A stretch of 64,000 nucleotides of DNA from Mya arenaria (taxonomy: Eukaryota > Mollusca > Bivalvia > Myida > Myidae): assembly GCF_026914265.1 (NCBI RefSeq), contig NC_069131.1, positions 5,092,501 through 5,156,500 of the forward strand, read 5' to 3'. The translations under genes and the position numbers were made by a program. Below the pieces are notes generated by a model that made no database searches, was not told where the DNA came from, and saw only the letters and a program-made list of their open reading frames with translations. The number at the start of each line of letters is the position of its first letter. Position 1 is the stretch's first letter. Shown piece by piece: positions 34,010 to 45,215 of the stretch.

Positions 34010-34235
34010 CTAGTGGAAATAATGTTAAGTTCTTTTTTAATGAAATTCCGTTAATAAATATTTGGTTAAGACTTGTGCAAAGAACATCTTCTACAGTAGG
34101 AGATAGTTGAAGTTTATCATGTTCTTCCGTCTTGAAATGAAACAGCAGCAAGAGAGAACTTCATGTTACTTCAACGAGTCGACTCATTACAGACTTTTGA
34201 CAAAATGACTGGAACATGTATTTTCTTAATCTTAC

Positions 34236-34367
34236 CTTTTTGCCGTCACTTTGCTCAAAGCTGACAATGCATGAGCAATTTTCTTGGTATGCCAAAGTAA
34301 GGAAATCCTGTACAGTGTTTGGCATCGGAGACTAGGCGACAATGTATTTCCGTTTCGCCTGAAACGC
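34236..34367 (-). pseudogene. gene C D2 exon FQAKRKYIVA
   Basis: 132 nt. AFQAKRKYIVA, a stop, then SPMPNTVQDFLTLAYQEN and CSCIVSFEQSDGKK. The TAG at 34332-34334 stands where the family has the Gln of 'AQSP', consistent with a CAG to TAG change. Confidence 0.85.
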
Positions 34368-34636
34368 CTGCAAAACAAATTGAATGAACGGCGAGGGCGA
34401 ACACGATATACGAACAAATGTCTGCTGTTAAAGGTAACGGTATGAATGCATTGATTTCAGCAATCAGAAGAGAATTTTCAAACGAATGTTCTCATAACGT
34501 AAATATTTAGCAGCTTTAAATGGCTGTATATGTTTGGAGAAACTACCGTTTATTAGAGCAAATGTTAAATCAGAGAATTTTCGAACTTAATAATGGTCTT
34601 TAAAAATGTTGAATAATACTATTTATATACCCTTAC

Positions 34637-34713
34637 ATGAACAAAGACAGCGTTTACATAATCTGAATCACCATGTCTTATTCCCAGATAAAGTCGAGGG
34701 CGGTATTCATCGC
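34637..34713 (-). pseudogene. gene C D2 first exon
   Basis: 77 nt reading DEYRPRLYLGIRHGDSDYVN and AVFVH, the 'SDYINA' segment that opens a PTP fold. Its starting phase (1) does not match the preceding exon (phase 0), so an exon may be missing or lost between 34713 and 35409. Confidence 0.75.
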
Positions 34714-35408
34714 CTGAAAGTAATAACCCATTTATTTTATAACAATTTGGTTAACATAATTTTACATTTTACATTTTAATAGGGCACTATTTCATTACCG
34801 AACGTCATTGCAAAATCGCGCAGTTATACTGGCTATGATCTTAGGTCAGCAGAGCTGAAGCTTACTTTGCGATACGTATGGCTTGTAGATAAATGATGGG
34901 TTTTTCATAAAGTGGGTTATGGGTACGCGATATTCTTTACAAACATTACCGAACGTCATTTCAACATGGAGCAGTTATACTGTCGATATTCTTTACAAAC
35001 GTTTACCTGGAATATCTGCTTCACTTCTGTTCTTTCCTTTATCAGACTTTTTTCGTTATTTAGCAACGATTTCATCGTCAGTGTGAACGTGGGGATGTCC
35101 GTTATTTTCTACAATGGAGAAATAGTTTACACTGCCATTTAGTTTGCGTTCTAAGCATATACATATGCTTTCTGGTCATATATGCATTTGCATCTGTTTC
35201 AAAGAAACACACTTACTAATACATTTCAAATATAACTATCAAATTAAGTGTAATCGGTGGGAAAATTTCTTTCGTTTGACTGTTTGTATTTGGATAAATA
35301 CACTTTAAATACAAAGTGAACACCGCTATGTAATTTTCAGTATAACACTACTTATTGACAGAACTGTATATTGATAAGGAAACACAGAGCAAATTCACCT
35401 TGCGTTAC

Positions 35409-35504
35409 CTTAAACTGCCTGTCCTGAAACTGTTTTTCTGGTATCTGCTCACAGTTAAAAGACAAGGTGTGAACCAGGGCTAGGTGTAGAAACTCGTACT
35501 GTTC
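35409..35504 (-). pseudogene. gene C D1 C-terminal exon EQYEFLHLAL
   Basis: 96 nt in phase 0: EQYEFLHLALVHTLSFNCEQ, then IPEKQFQDRQFK. It is the last D1 helix and the D1-D2 linker. Intact frame and good splice signals (TTTCAG, GTAACG). Confidence 0.85.
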
Positions 35505-35741
35505 CTGAAATCAGGACAGACACACTTATATACTCATCGTTCATTTCCGTGTTCATTGGTTCTATGGAAACGCATATCAGAAATCAAGCAAAAACAGTGT
35601 ATAGTTCAAATAGGACATACAAACGTAGACAAACATAATTGCAAGATAAACTATACAACTAAAAAACCATTGAGGCAGCAATAGGAGACAGTATATTTCC
35701 AGCTGAGACGGTATATTTCCAGCCTTTATTAATAAAATATG

Positions 35742-35875
35742 TCATGTGTTTCCGTTCCGGATAGAAAAATCCGACCAGAGGGCACCTGCGTTGCAAGGTA
35801 ACGAGGCTTGCCGAGTTACCGGCAATGCAGTGTGCCCGAGGGTTGTTTTTTTCTATCAGGAACGGACACACCTGG
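35742..35875. mobile_element. hairpin MITE next to a (TA)n tract
   Basis: Inverted arms of about 50 bases: 'tccgttccggatagaaaaat' and 'gagggcac' on the left, 'gtgcccgag' and 'tttctatcaggaacgga' on the right. The two strands give almost the same translation, as expected for a palindrome. A (TA)n run follows at 35884-35929. Confidence 0.65.
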
Positions 35876-35882
35876 TAGATAT

Positions 35883-35883
<1 letters not shown>

Positions 35884-35929
<46 letters not shown>
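35884..35929. repeat. (TA)n microsatellite
   Basis: Pure TA dinucleotide tract adjoining the hairpin element. Confidence 0.95.
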
Positions 35930-35932
<3 letters not shown>

Positions 35933-36500
35933 TAGCATACCTTAAATCACACTTATTTTTTTTAAAATACATAAAAAGCGCATTTTTGTTAATTTCACCC
36001 AAAAGCGCATGCGATGATGTTTACTGGCTTCATGATGCGTAGTAATTCACTGCATACGTCAATAAGTTCCTACGATTTCACGTCTTTTAAGAGTTTTTTT
36101 CTTTTGAAGATATATAGTTGTCAAGTTAATGTTTATGGAACTTATCTATTGGAATCGCATAGTTATGGTTACATAAAGTGTATGATAAAATAGATGAAAA
36201 GTATTACGTCACAGCGCGTGACTCATCTAGCATAAGGGGGGGGGGAGCAAATGGACTTTTCCAGCACGGCTGAATTCAACGGAAATGCCTATCCGGTGTG
36301 CTAGAAATAATAAGCATATCTTAAAGACGTGCATAACTGAGTTACAAAAATAAAGCACGCACTTTCTACGGCACGATATAAAGTAAAATAAAATACAGTT
36401 TTATCGATATTTCCTGTATCTTCCTATATTTCTGCACTTTGTTTTACCTTGTCACTCACGTTACGTTCTTTATGACTCAAGGATTCAAATATCAACCTAC

Positions 36501-36635
36501 CGCAGTCTGGACCATGTTTGGCCTGTTCTGTCTCATTTGATGATGCATCCTGGAATCTCAACAGCCTTGTTCGAATTGCCTACCTTTGTTAGAATATCAA
36601 ACGCAATATATGTCCATGTTCGACCGATTCCCGCA
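36501..36635 (-). pseudogene. gene C D1 catalytic P-loop exon (frameshifted)
   Basis: Completes HC|S and reads AGIGRTWTYIAFDILTK, then after a -1 shift near 36555 MHHQMRQNRPNMVQTA. The nucleophile Cys (previous exon) and the P-loop Arg are present, but the usual GRTG is GRTW. The exon is 135 nt against 136 for the equivalent D2 exon, which independently supports a one-base deletion. Confidence 0.85.
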
Positions 36636-37453
36636 CTAAAAGGAACATCATATATGACATTTATCGATCATAACAAATGGTAAAAGGATCGCTATTTATT
36701 AATTTATACAAATGTATTTTACACTCTATTATAAAGAGAGCTGAAGTTGATATAAATCACTCTCGAGTCCGTTCGGAAACCAATACTGTGTCATAATTTA
36801 TAGGTCAAGAAAAGGTGGTGATCGAACAGGACTTCTTGAATGAGAGGAGGACACCTTTACCACAAGCCTTTACATGAGCTTTTTGAGGGAGATACAACAT
36901 AGCTTCAGATGTGCTATTGCTGATTCTGTTTCAACACTTACAAAGAAAATCAGAGTACTAAACGTACACAGTATTTATGATATCTGTCTGACCTAATGCT
37001 CTTGCACTTGAGAGCGATTTCACTTCCCCTAATTCGTTCTGTGTTTTTCTTTGAAATGGTCCAATAAAGCCTTACCAGTGTTGTAAAACATTCCTTGAAG
37101 GACATATTAATTAAAATAATGGTCTTATTTGCTGATATGCAGCGTTCGGATATAAACATGTATAGGGGCAATCAATAATGAGAACCATTTTTCTAAACTT
37201 AATCAGCACCGTGACACCCTGATCTTTGACGTTCATAACATGGCAAGGGCTTTTGAATATGCAATAAAAACATCTCGCACTTGCAATAACATTCGAACCC
37301 CGTTAGTTCAAACAAGCTTGTCTCGAATTCCTCGTTGGCACGAACTGGTACAAAATAAAAACAATTCTATATGTTTGGAATTCTCTATATTGCTCTCAAA
37401 TAGTACTTTTATAAGGTGCAAACGTTCAAAAAATGACGATAAAAAATCTACAC

Positions 37454-37602
37454 CTGCAATGAACCAGCGTTGGACCGTCGAGATGAGCAGTAGAATTGAG
37501 CACTCTATGTCGGAACTCAATCAGCGCTGTGACGTCCTCTGGGATTCCCCTATCAGGCCAGGCCGTGAAGTGGAGGTGGTGCAGCTGCCTTTCAGATTCG
37601 CC
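37454..37602 (-). pseudogene. gene C D1 WPD-loop exon
   Basis: 149 nt. GESERQLHHLHFTAWPDRG, then IPEDVTALIEFRHRVLNST, ending GPTLVHC at the donor, so the intron splits the Ser codon of HCS as in D2. WPD carries the general acid Asp. Frame intact. Confidence 0.9.
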
Positions 37603-37784
37603 CTGAAATAGTTATTGTGATGTATTCCAACTGATGGTCTTTGCCCCTATTATTAATTAAACATACTAGCGTGTTGTACGTTGAATCAGGCCATATATTC
37701 CTGTTTGTGAAAAAACCCTGTTTTTTGTGGACTCCGTATTGCAATAATAATTTACGGACCCCTCCACTCTCATCCCTTGCGCCT

Positions 37785-37819
37785 CTCTCTCTGTCTGTCT
37801 CTGTCTGTCTCTACCTCTG

Positions 37820-37892
<73 letters not shown>
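37785..37892. repeat. (CT)n microsatellite
   Basis: Over 100 bases of CT dinucleotide with GT interruptions at the left, in an intron of gene C. It produces a spurious Ser-Leu frame. Confidence 0.95.
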
Positions 37893-37903
<11 letters not shown>

Positions 37904-40060
37904 TGCCTATATTTTTGAAATGGCTCAAAGGCGGTGTCATTAAAATTTAAAGTAGGTTAATTGTTGCTTACGTATGTAACAATCAATTGTTTTCCGGTTG
38001 ATAATCTCGTGGCGTTCCATTTACGCTTATTTCCATAACATCACGGTGTGAAACGAAAGCGTTACGCCATGAATATGCTTTAATGAGATTGTCAAGATTG
38101 GTACATAGTTGTGAATTGTATATACCTCAAACAATTGATCGTTGTTAGTGTTGTTTTTGTGTTGATGGCATACAGTCATGATGTCGTAGTCAAGGGGAGG
38201 GTATATTGCTACCAAGTTTCAATTGATATAGTTCTTTACAATCTCATACATCACATACACCCTGACCGACCAACTTACCTGACTCTTTTTTAAATCCATA
38301 AAGGAAGTGGATTTTTAAAATCTTTTCATTTTTGTATACTCCTGGTGGAAACATATAACTCAACTTTGTTTTTGACATCCATGATCTTTCTTCAAAGAAA
38401 ACGTTTATGTGGGATTGTGTTTTGTAATGTATTATTTATCAAATGCCTCAACTTGTACACTTCTTTCTACCTTTCAACAAAATTATTATTATTGAATAAG
38501 TTCGTATCAATTGTGTAAGTTTTTAAACAGCAACTCACGAGGAAGCACATAACGAGTAAAACCTGGTTATCTTCCCTTGTTATGTTTATACTGATATTAA
38601 TATCAAATTTTTCTTTTCATTCAACAAAGAACTTTAAGCAGAATAATTGGATGCATACATGCAATATAATACTTAAATAGAAAGGAAATACACATTTTAT
38701 CAGTTCACTCTCAACTTAACGCAGGAGGTTAAAAGCATTCTTCAATACAGTGTCTATCGCTCCGTAAATCTTTTGTGTTTATTCCGGTAGCGTGAAGTCG
38801 AAATAATCATTAGCATTTACGGGTGTTTTAAGTTAAGTTTTGCTCATTATTTAAACTTCCGTGTTTTTTGCCTATATTTTCTTTAAGCCTTGTCAAACTT
38901 CATAATGAATAGTTTAGACGTTCAAGGTTTAACGGATTAGACATATCCGGATCATTGATTGAATTGATGACTACGATTATGTTTGTGAAAATTTAAAAGC
39001 AAACTGGTTAATATAGAAAAGATATAAAGTACACAATGGCTTAAATCTTTAACGCGCTACAGAGAAAGGAATCTCGCAGAAGGCGCAGCCCGAATGTCCA
39101 TTTTCTTTGGTTCACAAATAAGTGCATGTGCACTAATATAACATTCTAATTCGAGTACTGCATTTGGATGCAGCCGCGTCAACGGCACTTTTAAGTCATA
39201 CTTTCTCGCTCTGCCAAGTGTGACATAGAGCCCTGCTGTAGTAATGTTTTAATTTTTGTGAATTTGTGTTTTGTTTCATTACGTTAATAACGTTGTTTTT
39301 ATATACGGGCAGAATATTTTGAGGTTATTGCTTATTAACACTCACTTTTAAGAATTGTATGGACTGTGCTTAAGAGTATTATTATGGACAGTCACTAAAA
39401 TCTAAGTTTTGTGGTGGAAGAAAACAGAACCAAAATCCAAAAAAAGCGAGAACATATGTCAGTTTGCAATATTTGTTGTAATTTGTTCAAGAAGCAAAAC
39501 TCAAAAGAAAGCTCAAAACAAGTACATTTGTGTTATTTTTCATTGCAATGTTTATATTCATATCAATATCAAGGGTCTCATGTAATTAAGGTAACGAACA
39601 TATTTAAAGCTATAGTATTTGCACAGAGAAGGTAATGAATATTCTTCCATACATTGGTCGTGTCCGTTGAGCGTGAAGTGAAGACAGCATTTTTGAACGC
39701 CTGACATGTAGTTTAAGGTAGTATTTATTCTTCCGTGTATTATGCCTAATTTTCGCAAGTTATGTTAAATGTTTTTGACTTTCAAGTGTTTAAATTGAGT
39801 ACGAATATCCGACTTACTGAATTATGTTCTTGATAAAAGTTGTGGAGATTCAATTTATTAAGCAACAAACAATATTTCCTTTAGAAAATAAGCAATTTAT
39901 ACATTGTAAACGAATTATGCAACATAAATGAAGTAATTTATTAAAAATTGTTTCATTTACGTGTTCAAATTACAAATTATTTAAGTTCAGATGCAAATAA
40001 TGGTTATAATGGACTAAGATTTCGTGTTCACAATACGTAAAAGAAATCTTATACGATTAC
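37893..40060 (-). other. intron of gene C
   Basis: No exon found. Two stretches, 38745-38930 and 39640-39790, are diverged copies of each other (both contain a 'cttccgtgt' phrase followed by 'tgcctaatttt' or 'tgcctatatttt'), an old internal duplication. Confidence 0.4.
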
Positions 40061-40186
40061 ATATTTTAGGAGCAGCAACCTTCTCGTAAACTCTGCATAC
40101 TCATCCTCGCCCTGACAAGTGACCTTCACCCCGCTGTAGTTTTTAGTGATCCCAACACGAGGCCAGTACTGCTCGCATTTCTCTTT
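40061..40186 (-). pseudogene. gene C D1 exon KCEQYWP
   Basis: 126 nt: KEKCEQYWPRVGITKNYSG, then VKVTCQGEDEYAEFTRRLLL. It matches the conserved 'RxKCxxYWP' strand and the following sheet of the PTP fold. Frame intact, acceptor TTCAG, donor GTAATC. Confidence 0.9.
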
Positions 40187-40548
40187 CTGAATGATAGGAA
40201 AATTAATCTAAATACCGATTCGAATCTGCTATAAACAGTGCTGTTTTTCCAAGTGTTCTTGTTAACTGTTGCCTTAGAGAGTGCAGTATTTAAACTTGAG
40301 TGGTTCCATTCTTGTATGTCGATTTCCGATGTTAACATTGCATATATTTTATACGTTAAAATGGTCAACAGAACTAAAAAATTATCGAATAAGCAAACAT
40401 TCAGTTAAAAAAAAACCAATTAAGACGGATACTGTTTAAAATTACTACTTGAAAAACGAGTATCTGTTTCATATACGTGTACATATAAACGCGGGGTTTA
40501 GCTTGAGCAATAAATATATTTATCATAGATATAAAGATGTCTTCAAAC

Positions 40549-40652
40549 CCCTTCCTCCATCAAGTTGGTAACCATGACGATCTTCTCGACCTTCTGTTGC
40601 AAAATCATATTCCAGAACATGCCAAAGTCTCTCATCTGTTTCGACATTGGAC
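40549..40652 (-). pseudogene. gene C D1 exon GPMSKQMRDFGMFWNMI
   Basis: 104 nt. After CCTAG it reads GPMSKQMRDFGMFWNMI, then LQQKVEKIVMVTNLMEEG. The family usually has MIWEQ where this has MILQQ. Frame intact. Confidence 0.9.
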
Positions 40653-40813
40653 CTAGGATTAGAAACAATAGAAACAGTGGCAATCGTCTTCAACAGGGTG
40701 TGTCTCTTTATTCATACATGTAAAACATTTATGTTGTTCGGGTTTCTGTCTCTTTAACAAACAAGTGTAATAATGTAGTCTATCCCACTCTTAGAAATAA
40801 CACACAGATATCA

Positions 40814-41001
40814 GGCCCCAATTTCACAAAACTACTTAAGTCCCATATAACAGGATAAAGCTAAACTCTTAAGTTATATCAAGTGATAAGTCAATAATAT
40901 TAGAAAAAAATTCATTTATCCAAATCCAAGAATGTATTTTGGCTAATTGAAATAAGCGACTTAAGCCTGTTAAGCTTAAGAAGTGTTGAGAAATTGGGGC
41001 C
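40814..41001. mobile_element. MITE with GGCCCCAATTTC ends inside gene C
   Basis: 188 bases with inverted ends 'ggccccaatttcacaaaact' and 'gtgttgagaaattggggcc', and internal 'acttaag/cttaag' palindromes. It sits in the intron between two D1 exons and encodes nothing. Confidence 0.75.
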
Positions 41002-41118
41002 TTATATGCAATGCCTCTGTCCGACCAAATAACTGGCAGACGAAAGATAGAAAGCAACAATGAAAGTTCCTTGGACATGTAGATGTCTTAAATATGTTTA
41101 TATGACGCATATTCTTAC

Positions 41119-41155
41119 CAAGCGACGCAATATACGCATTTCTCTCTCTGAAACC
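41119..41155 (-). pseudogene. gene C D1 exon GFRERNAYIASLG
   Basis: A 37-nt exon with TTGCAG acceptor and GTAAGA donor encoding GFRERNAYIASLG, the 'YIAxQGP' strand. Leu stands where Gln is usual. It joins in phase to the GPMSK exon. Confidence 0.88.
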
Positions 41156-41259
41156 CTGCAAATAGAATAGGACTCTAAGTATAATAATTGTTATTAGTGT
41201 ACTTGATTGTGATTTATTTCATTCAAAGAAGATCTCTTCGACTTCAATGAGTATTTAAT

Positions 41260-41336
41260 TCGTAAATATAAATCGTTGTAGTTAGCATTGAATTAATCCG
41301 TATCAAAACCAGTCACTTTCACCCTTGTTTCATCAT
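41260..41336 (-). pseudogene. gene C D1 exon DETRVKV (nonsense)
   Basis: After TTCCAG it reads DDETRVKVTGFDTD, a stop at 41293-41295, then FNANYND. The family reads 'SDYINANY' here, so Tyr has become TAA and Ile Phe. No clear GT donor follows. Confidence 0.75.
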
Positions 41337-41551
41337 CTGGAAAAAATATATTGTAATAATGTACAGATAAAGTTATATCAAGAACTTTGTACCTTTGTCT
41401 CCATTTTCACACTAGAGTCAAAACGCATTTTCAAATGAACTACTGTTTAATAAATGCAATACTAATTGTTATACCTAATAATGCTTATTTAACACACATG
41501 CATCAGTGTAATGCTAATCAAAAGTCAACGGTAGAGTAACATGCATATAAC

Positions 41552-41625
41552 CCCTTGTATCTGTTTTTCGCCCTGTTTCGAGGTACTTTGGCAGCGTCAC
41601 AGCTCCTTGTGAGGCCGTCAGAGAA
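41552..41625 (-). pseudogene. gene C D1 N-terminal exon LTRSCDAAK
   Basis: Reads SDGLTRSCDAAKVPRNRAKN and RYK, the standard entry of an R-PTP D1 domain. The sequence just upstream is a poly-T/A run without a good AG acceptor, so the exact left boundary is unsure. Confidence 0.78.
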
Positions 41626-41765
41626 TTTTTTTTAAAATTGCTTTTAAATTGTTAAATGTTAATCAAGATTTTTTTGTTTTTTATTTAATTAGTTTTACTA
41701 GCGTTACGTACTTGATATACAAGAACAAAAACTAAATCTATTCGTGATATGTAAATGATAAGTAC

Positions 41766-41935
41766 ATCAAATTCCTCCTTATAGTAATCAAGAGTCTTTC
41801 CAGCCACAAACGCGGCAAGTTCCTCCACTTTAACTTTCCGTTTCTCTATGTCCTGTATTCCGATGTAGTACACGTTCTCCTCAACCTTCTTGGCCAGTTC
41901 CTTCCTTTTCTGGGACCTACTCTCTTCGTCGAAAT
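41766..41935 (-). pseudogene. gene C juxtamembrane wedge exon
   Basis: 170 nt, acceptor TAACAG, donor GTACTT. Basic and coiled: DFDEESRSQKRKELAKKVEE, NVYYIGIQDIEKRKVKVEEL, ending YYKEEFD. The pattern 'I-x-V-x-E-L-x-x-F ... F/Y-KEEF' is the R-PTP juxtamembrane segment before D1. Frame intact. Confidence 0.87.
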
Positions 41936-43695
41936 CTGTTAGGTGTACATGTAGTGTGATATTACTTATAGAATAAAACATGGTTGACGATGGCTTTCAG
42001 TTGATATTAGCCCCAGTGGAAATAATAATTGACATTGGTTTATTATATGTCGCTGGGGCAATGATCAATCGAAAGCCATGGCCAACATGTTTAATCCTGT
42101 ATAATACATTTTTTTTGTCATTAGTCAATGATTTAAACCGGTTTCGAAACTTATATTGTGGAATAATATAGGATTTGATAGGCACGAAGTCTAAAAGGTA
42201 AAAACTATGAGTCATAACATATTTGCTTTTAATGGCATGCTCTATTAAAATGACGAGTGATTTGAAATAGAAAACATTTTGTCATGTGTTTTCGGGAAAA
42301 AACCCGGCAGTATTTCAATTTTTAAAACATTTTTATTATATCGACTAATATTTACAATCATTTCGATATGTGAAATTAGACAGGGTCGATCACGCCTAGG
42401 AGCATTTTTATATAAATTTGGAACTTAAATGATCCAAGCCATTTCGCTGGAATAATTTGCATTTCTCGGTAGAATAACTCTTTTTTTTCAATAAAATACT
42501 TCCTTGTCGCACTTGTTTTTGACCGAATTTCGGTACTGCGGTTCACGGTATTGAAACAAGGTGGGTAGGTTTCATAAACGTCAAAACTGATTTCCCCTGC
42601 CTTGAACCGATAGTTCCGTTTAAAGACTTAAAAACCTTGCCAGTGTGCGGATTTGCCTACCAGTTATCCGTCGGCCATATTTATGTCGTGAAAATGACGT
42701 CATAGTGCACATTCCCGTCTTCGTCGGACAATAATGCAATAACCGCAATCACATGTCGTGATAATCTCACGGGTGGAGACTATTATCATTTTCAGGAAAA
42801 ATAATTCTTATTGTAAAATGTGACAATATATAGTAACAAGTATATCATAGTATGTGTTTATTATGTTCGATTCATTTCAACTGTCTCAGGTGCGTAATTA
42901 CACGGGCTACGCATATGTGAACAACTACAAAAACAAGCTCAATGGCCAAAAGTTTAAACATAAACCCCGTTTAATAGCACAGGGTAAACGTTAAAGACAT
43001 TGAACACATAAACAATAAATCACAAACAAGAAACATGGAACAACAGCACAAAAATCCGCAAACAACACAGTGCATATACTTTATAAAAACAAGGTATGTT
43101 TATCAAGGATTGTAAGGTACCGCCTTGGAACAGTCAGTTATATGTAAATTCTCTGTCAATCTTAGAGTAAATTGTTCGTTTTACGTCCAATAAAACAGAT
43201 GGGTCTTGGGAAATTTAGCTCTTGCAGTTGTCGGGAAATCTTTTGTATATGATATTATATGATGGCGAATTTTATTGTCCGAAACTATAAGATTCATAGG
43301 GATAATAGGGATTCCAATTCGATATGGGTTAAACACAAACAAATGCATTTCAGAAACCTGAATAATGCCCGAGTCGAACTTGCATCCTTTCTCAGATTTT
43401 AAGTATGCATTAAATAACTGAATTATGATTAACAGTTAGACACGAGTCTTACTTGTTGTAACAGTTAAATAATTTGGATAATATATCTCAGGCAGTTTAC
43501 ATACAAACTGAACTTAAACACAACTATTGGCTATATTCAATGACACACTTTATGTGGTAGGCGTCGAACAGGCGTTAAATGACAGAACATACATAATATT
43601 TATTTGGAATTATCAGCATAATAACCTCTTAATGACACACAAAAAAACTCACTGTTCCATTAATTCTTATTATGTAAAATATATTTTGAACTAAC
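41936..43695 (-). other. intron of gene C
   Basis: AT-rich sequence with no exon recognised. A less AT-rich patch at 42480-42790 is unassigned. Confidence 0.45.
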
Positions 43696-43830
43696 CAATT
43701 TCTAGATCATCATCATCGTCCGTTCCTGTTTCTAAGCCACCATCGAGCATTATTGTATCCGATAGATGACGGTTGTAACTAGCGTTGGATGTTGGGAGTT
43801 CAATACTTACTTTTGTAGAACTTTCCATTA
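43696..43830 (-). pseudogene. gene C acidic cytoplasmic exon
   Basis: 135 nt, phase 1 at both ends, acceptor TTCCAG, donor GTTAGT. Reads MESSTKVSIELPTSNASYNR, then SDTIMLDGGLETGTDDDDDL and EIG. Acidic linker between the ITAM-like exon and the juxtamembrane exon. Frame intact. Confidence 0.8.
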
Positions 43831-44153
43831 CTGGAAAATTGGAATCAGAAAACATTTAAAGTAAGACACACTAAAAAAAGTATGGTTTGAAAGTTTCTCG
43901 TACGTCTGACAATCTTTATTTTCAGTCATTCATTATTAAAAAGGTTAAGAAAATACACATGTTCATTTGATTGAACATATAGTTTCAACGTCTAGTTTAT
44001 CTAATAAACCCAAAGATACATGATTAGTGATTTTGTTTAAAAAGTAGCCTTGCATTTTCATATATCCATGGTTTATACATAATATTTCAATATTTAAACA
44101 GAAACAAAACATTTTTGGACGCTGGCAAAATGTAAAGAAAATAAACGTCTTAC

Positions 44154-44230
44154 CTCAATGCAAAGGCTCTATTGTGTGGTATTCATGATCAATTTCTTCA
44201 TGTCGATCTTCATAAGGCTTTCTGTTTCTT
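44154..44230 (-). pseudogene. gene C degenerate ITAM exon (nonsense)
   Basis: 77 nt, entering in phase 2 and leaving in phase 1 like the ITAM exons of A, B and D. Reads RNRKPYEDRHEEIDHEYHTI, EPLH, then TGA at 44155-44157 just before the donor. The first motif is YEDR, with Arg where an ITAM needs Ile or Leu; the second, YHTI, is intact; spacing is seven residues. The TGA would remove the phosphatase domains, unless it is an isoform end. Confidence 0.78.
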
Positions 44231-45215
44231 CTGCATACAAAATAAGTGAAACTAATAAACGTAAAGACAAGACAACTTGATATATAATGTTGATACCTTC
44301 GAAGTGAAAAATAATATCAATAAAATGTATCTGGCTGTATTTGTTTACCAAACAGCTGAATACAAAGTAGACATACTTTCATGAATCGTACATTTTATTG
44401 TCAAACATTTTACAAATATGTTACTCGGAAAATGAAATATGTGGTAGAGTGTTTTGTTGTAGAATATATAATGACAACTGACGAACTGGCGAGCAAACAG
44501 TCGTTTATATATATATAAACCTTAAATTGTTTAACCAATGTTACATTGTTCTTGAACCTATACCTTGAACTTCACTGATAATTTTCGACCTATCTTTCTA
44601 TCGTTAAAACTTTGTAAGTCTTTCAAAATTTAACATTCAAATTATGAGTCACAAGGGCTTTTTAATTAATAAAGTATACAATATCGTTCCACAAATATTT
44701 TTTGGAATGAAAACTTTGAAGACATTTGTATTTCTTTTATCTGAAATTGAATTGCATGACGATATCGGTCTCTAACCAATTTTCCGCAGAAATTTACCGA
44801 AGGCAGACAGGGTTTGGCTTGAAAATATGTAGAAGCAGTGTCGAAAACTTCATTTGTCAAAAAAATAAATGAACAAAACAAATGTAGAAAATCATTATTG
44901 TTAAAATAAATAAAAGGATTCTCTTTTTTAATAAAAAAATATGTTTTTGTTTTTTTTCAACTTGAACATAAAACATCTTAATTAAACCGATTTTATATTG
45001 CACATATAATATGTATAACTGAACTTTTGGAAATAAATAAAATTGGTTGCCACTTCTAGATAGAAATACGATTTTCTTTACTTCCTTCCAAATTCAATCG
45101 AAGCGTTAGACTAATAATGGAAGAATCATTGAACATATATGAATTAGTGTATGAGATGTAGTGTGATAGGACTAAATTATCTAACATAGAAATTACACAA
45201 CATAAGAGTATATAC
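44231..45215 (-). other. intron of gene C where a transmembrane exon is expected
   Basis: By comparison with A, B and D a 136-145 nt exon encoding a Val/Leu/Gly-rich helix followed by KRKG should lie here. None was recognised on the minus strand. It may be deleted or too decayed to see. Confidence 0.5.

Noticed and set aside
37641..37943. Open frame with a Ser-Leu repeat
   Set aside because: Translation of a (CT)n microsatellite.
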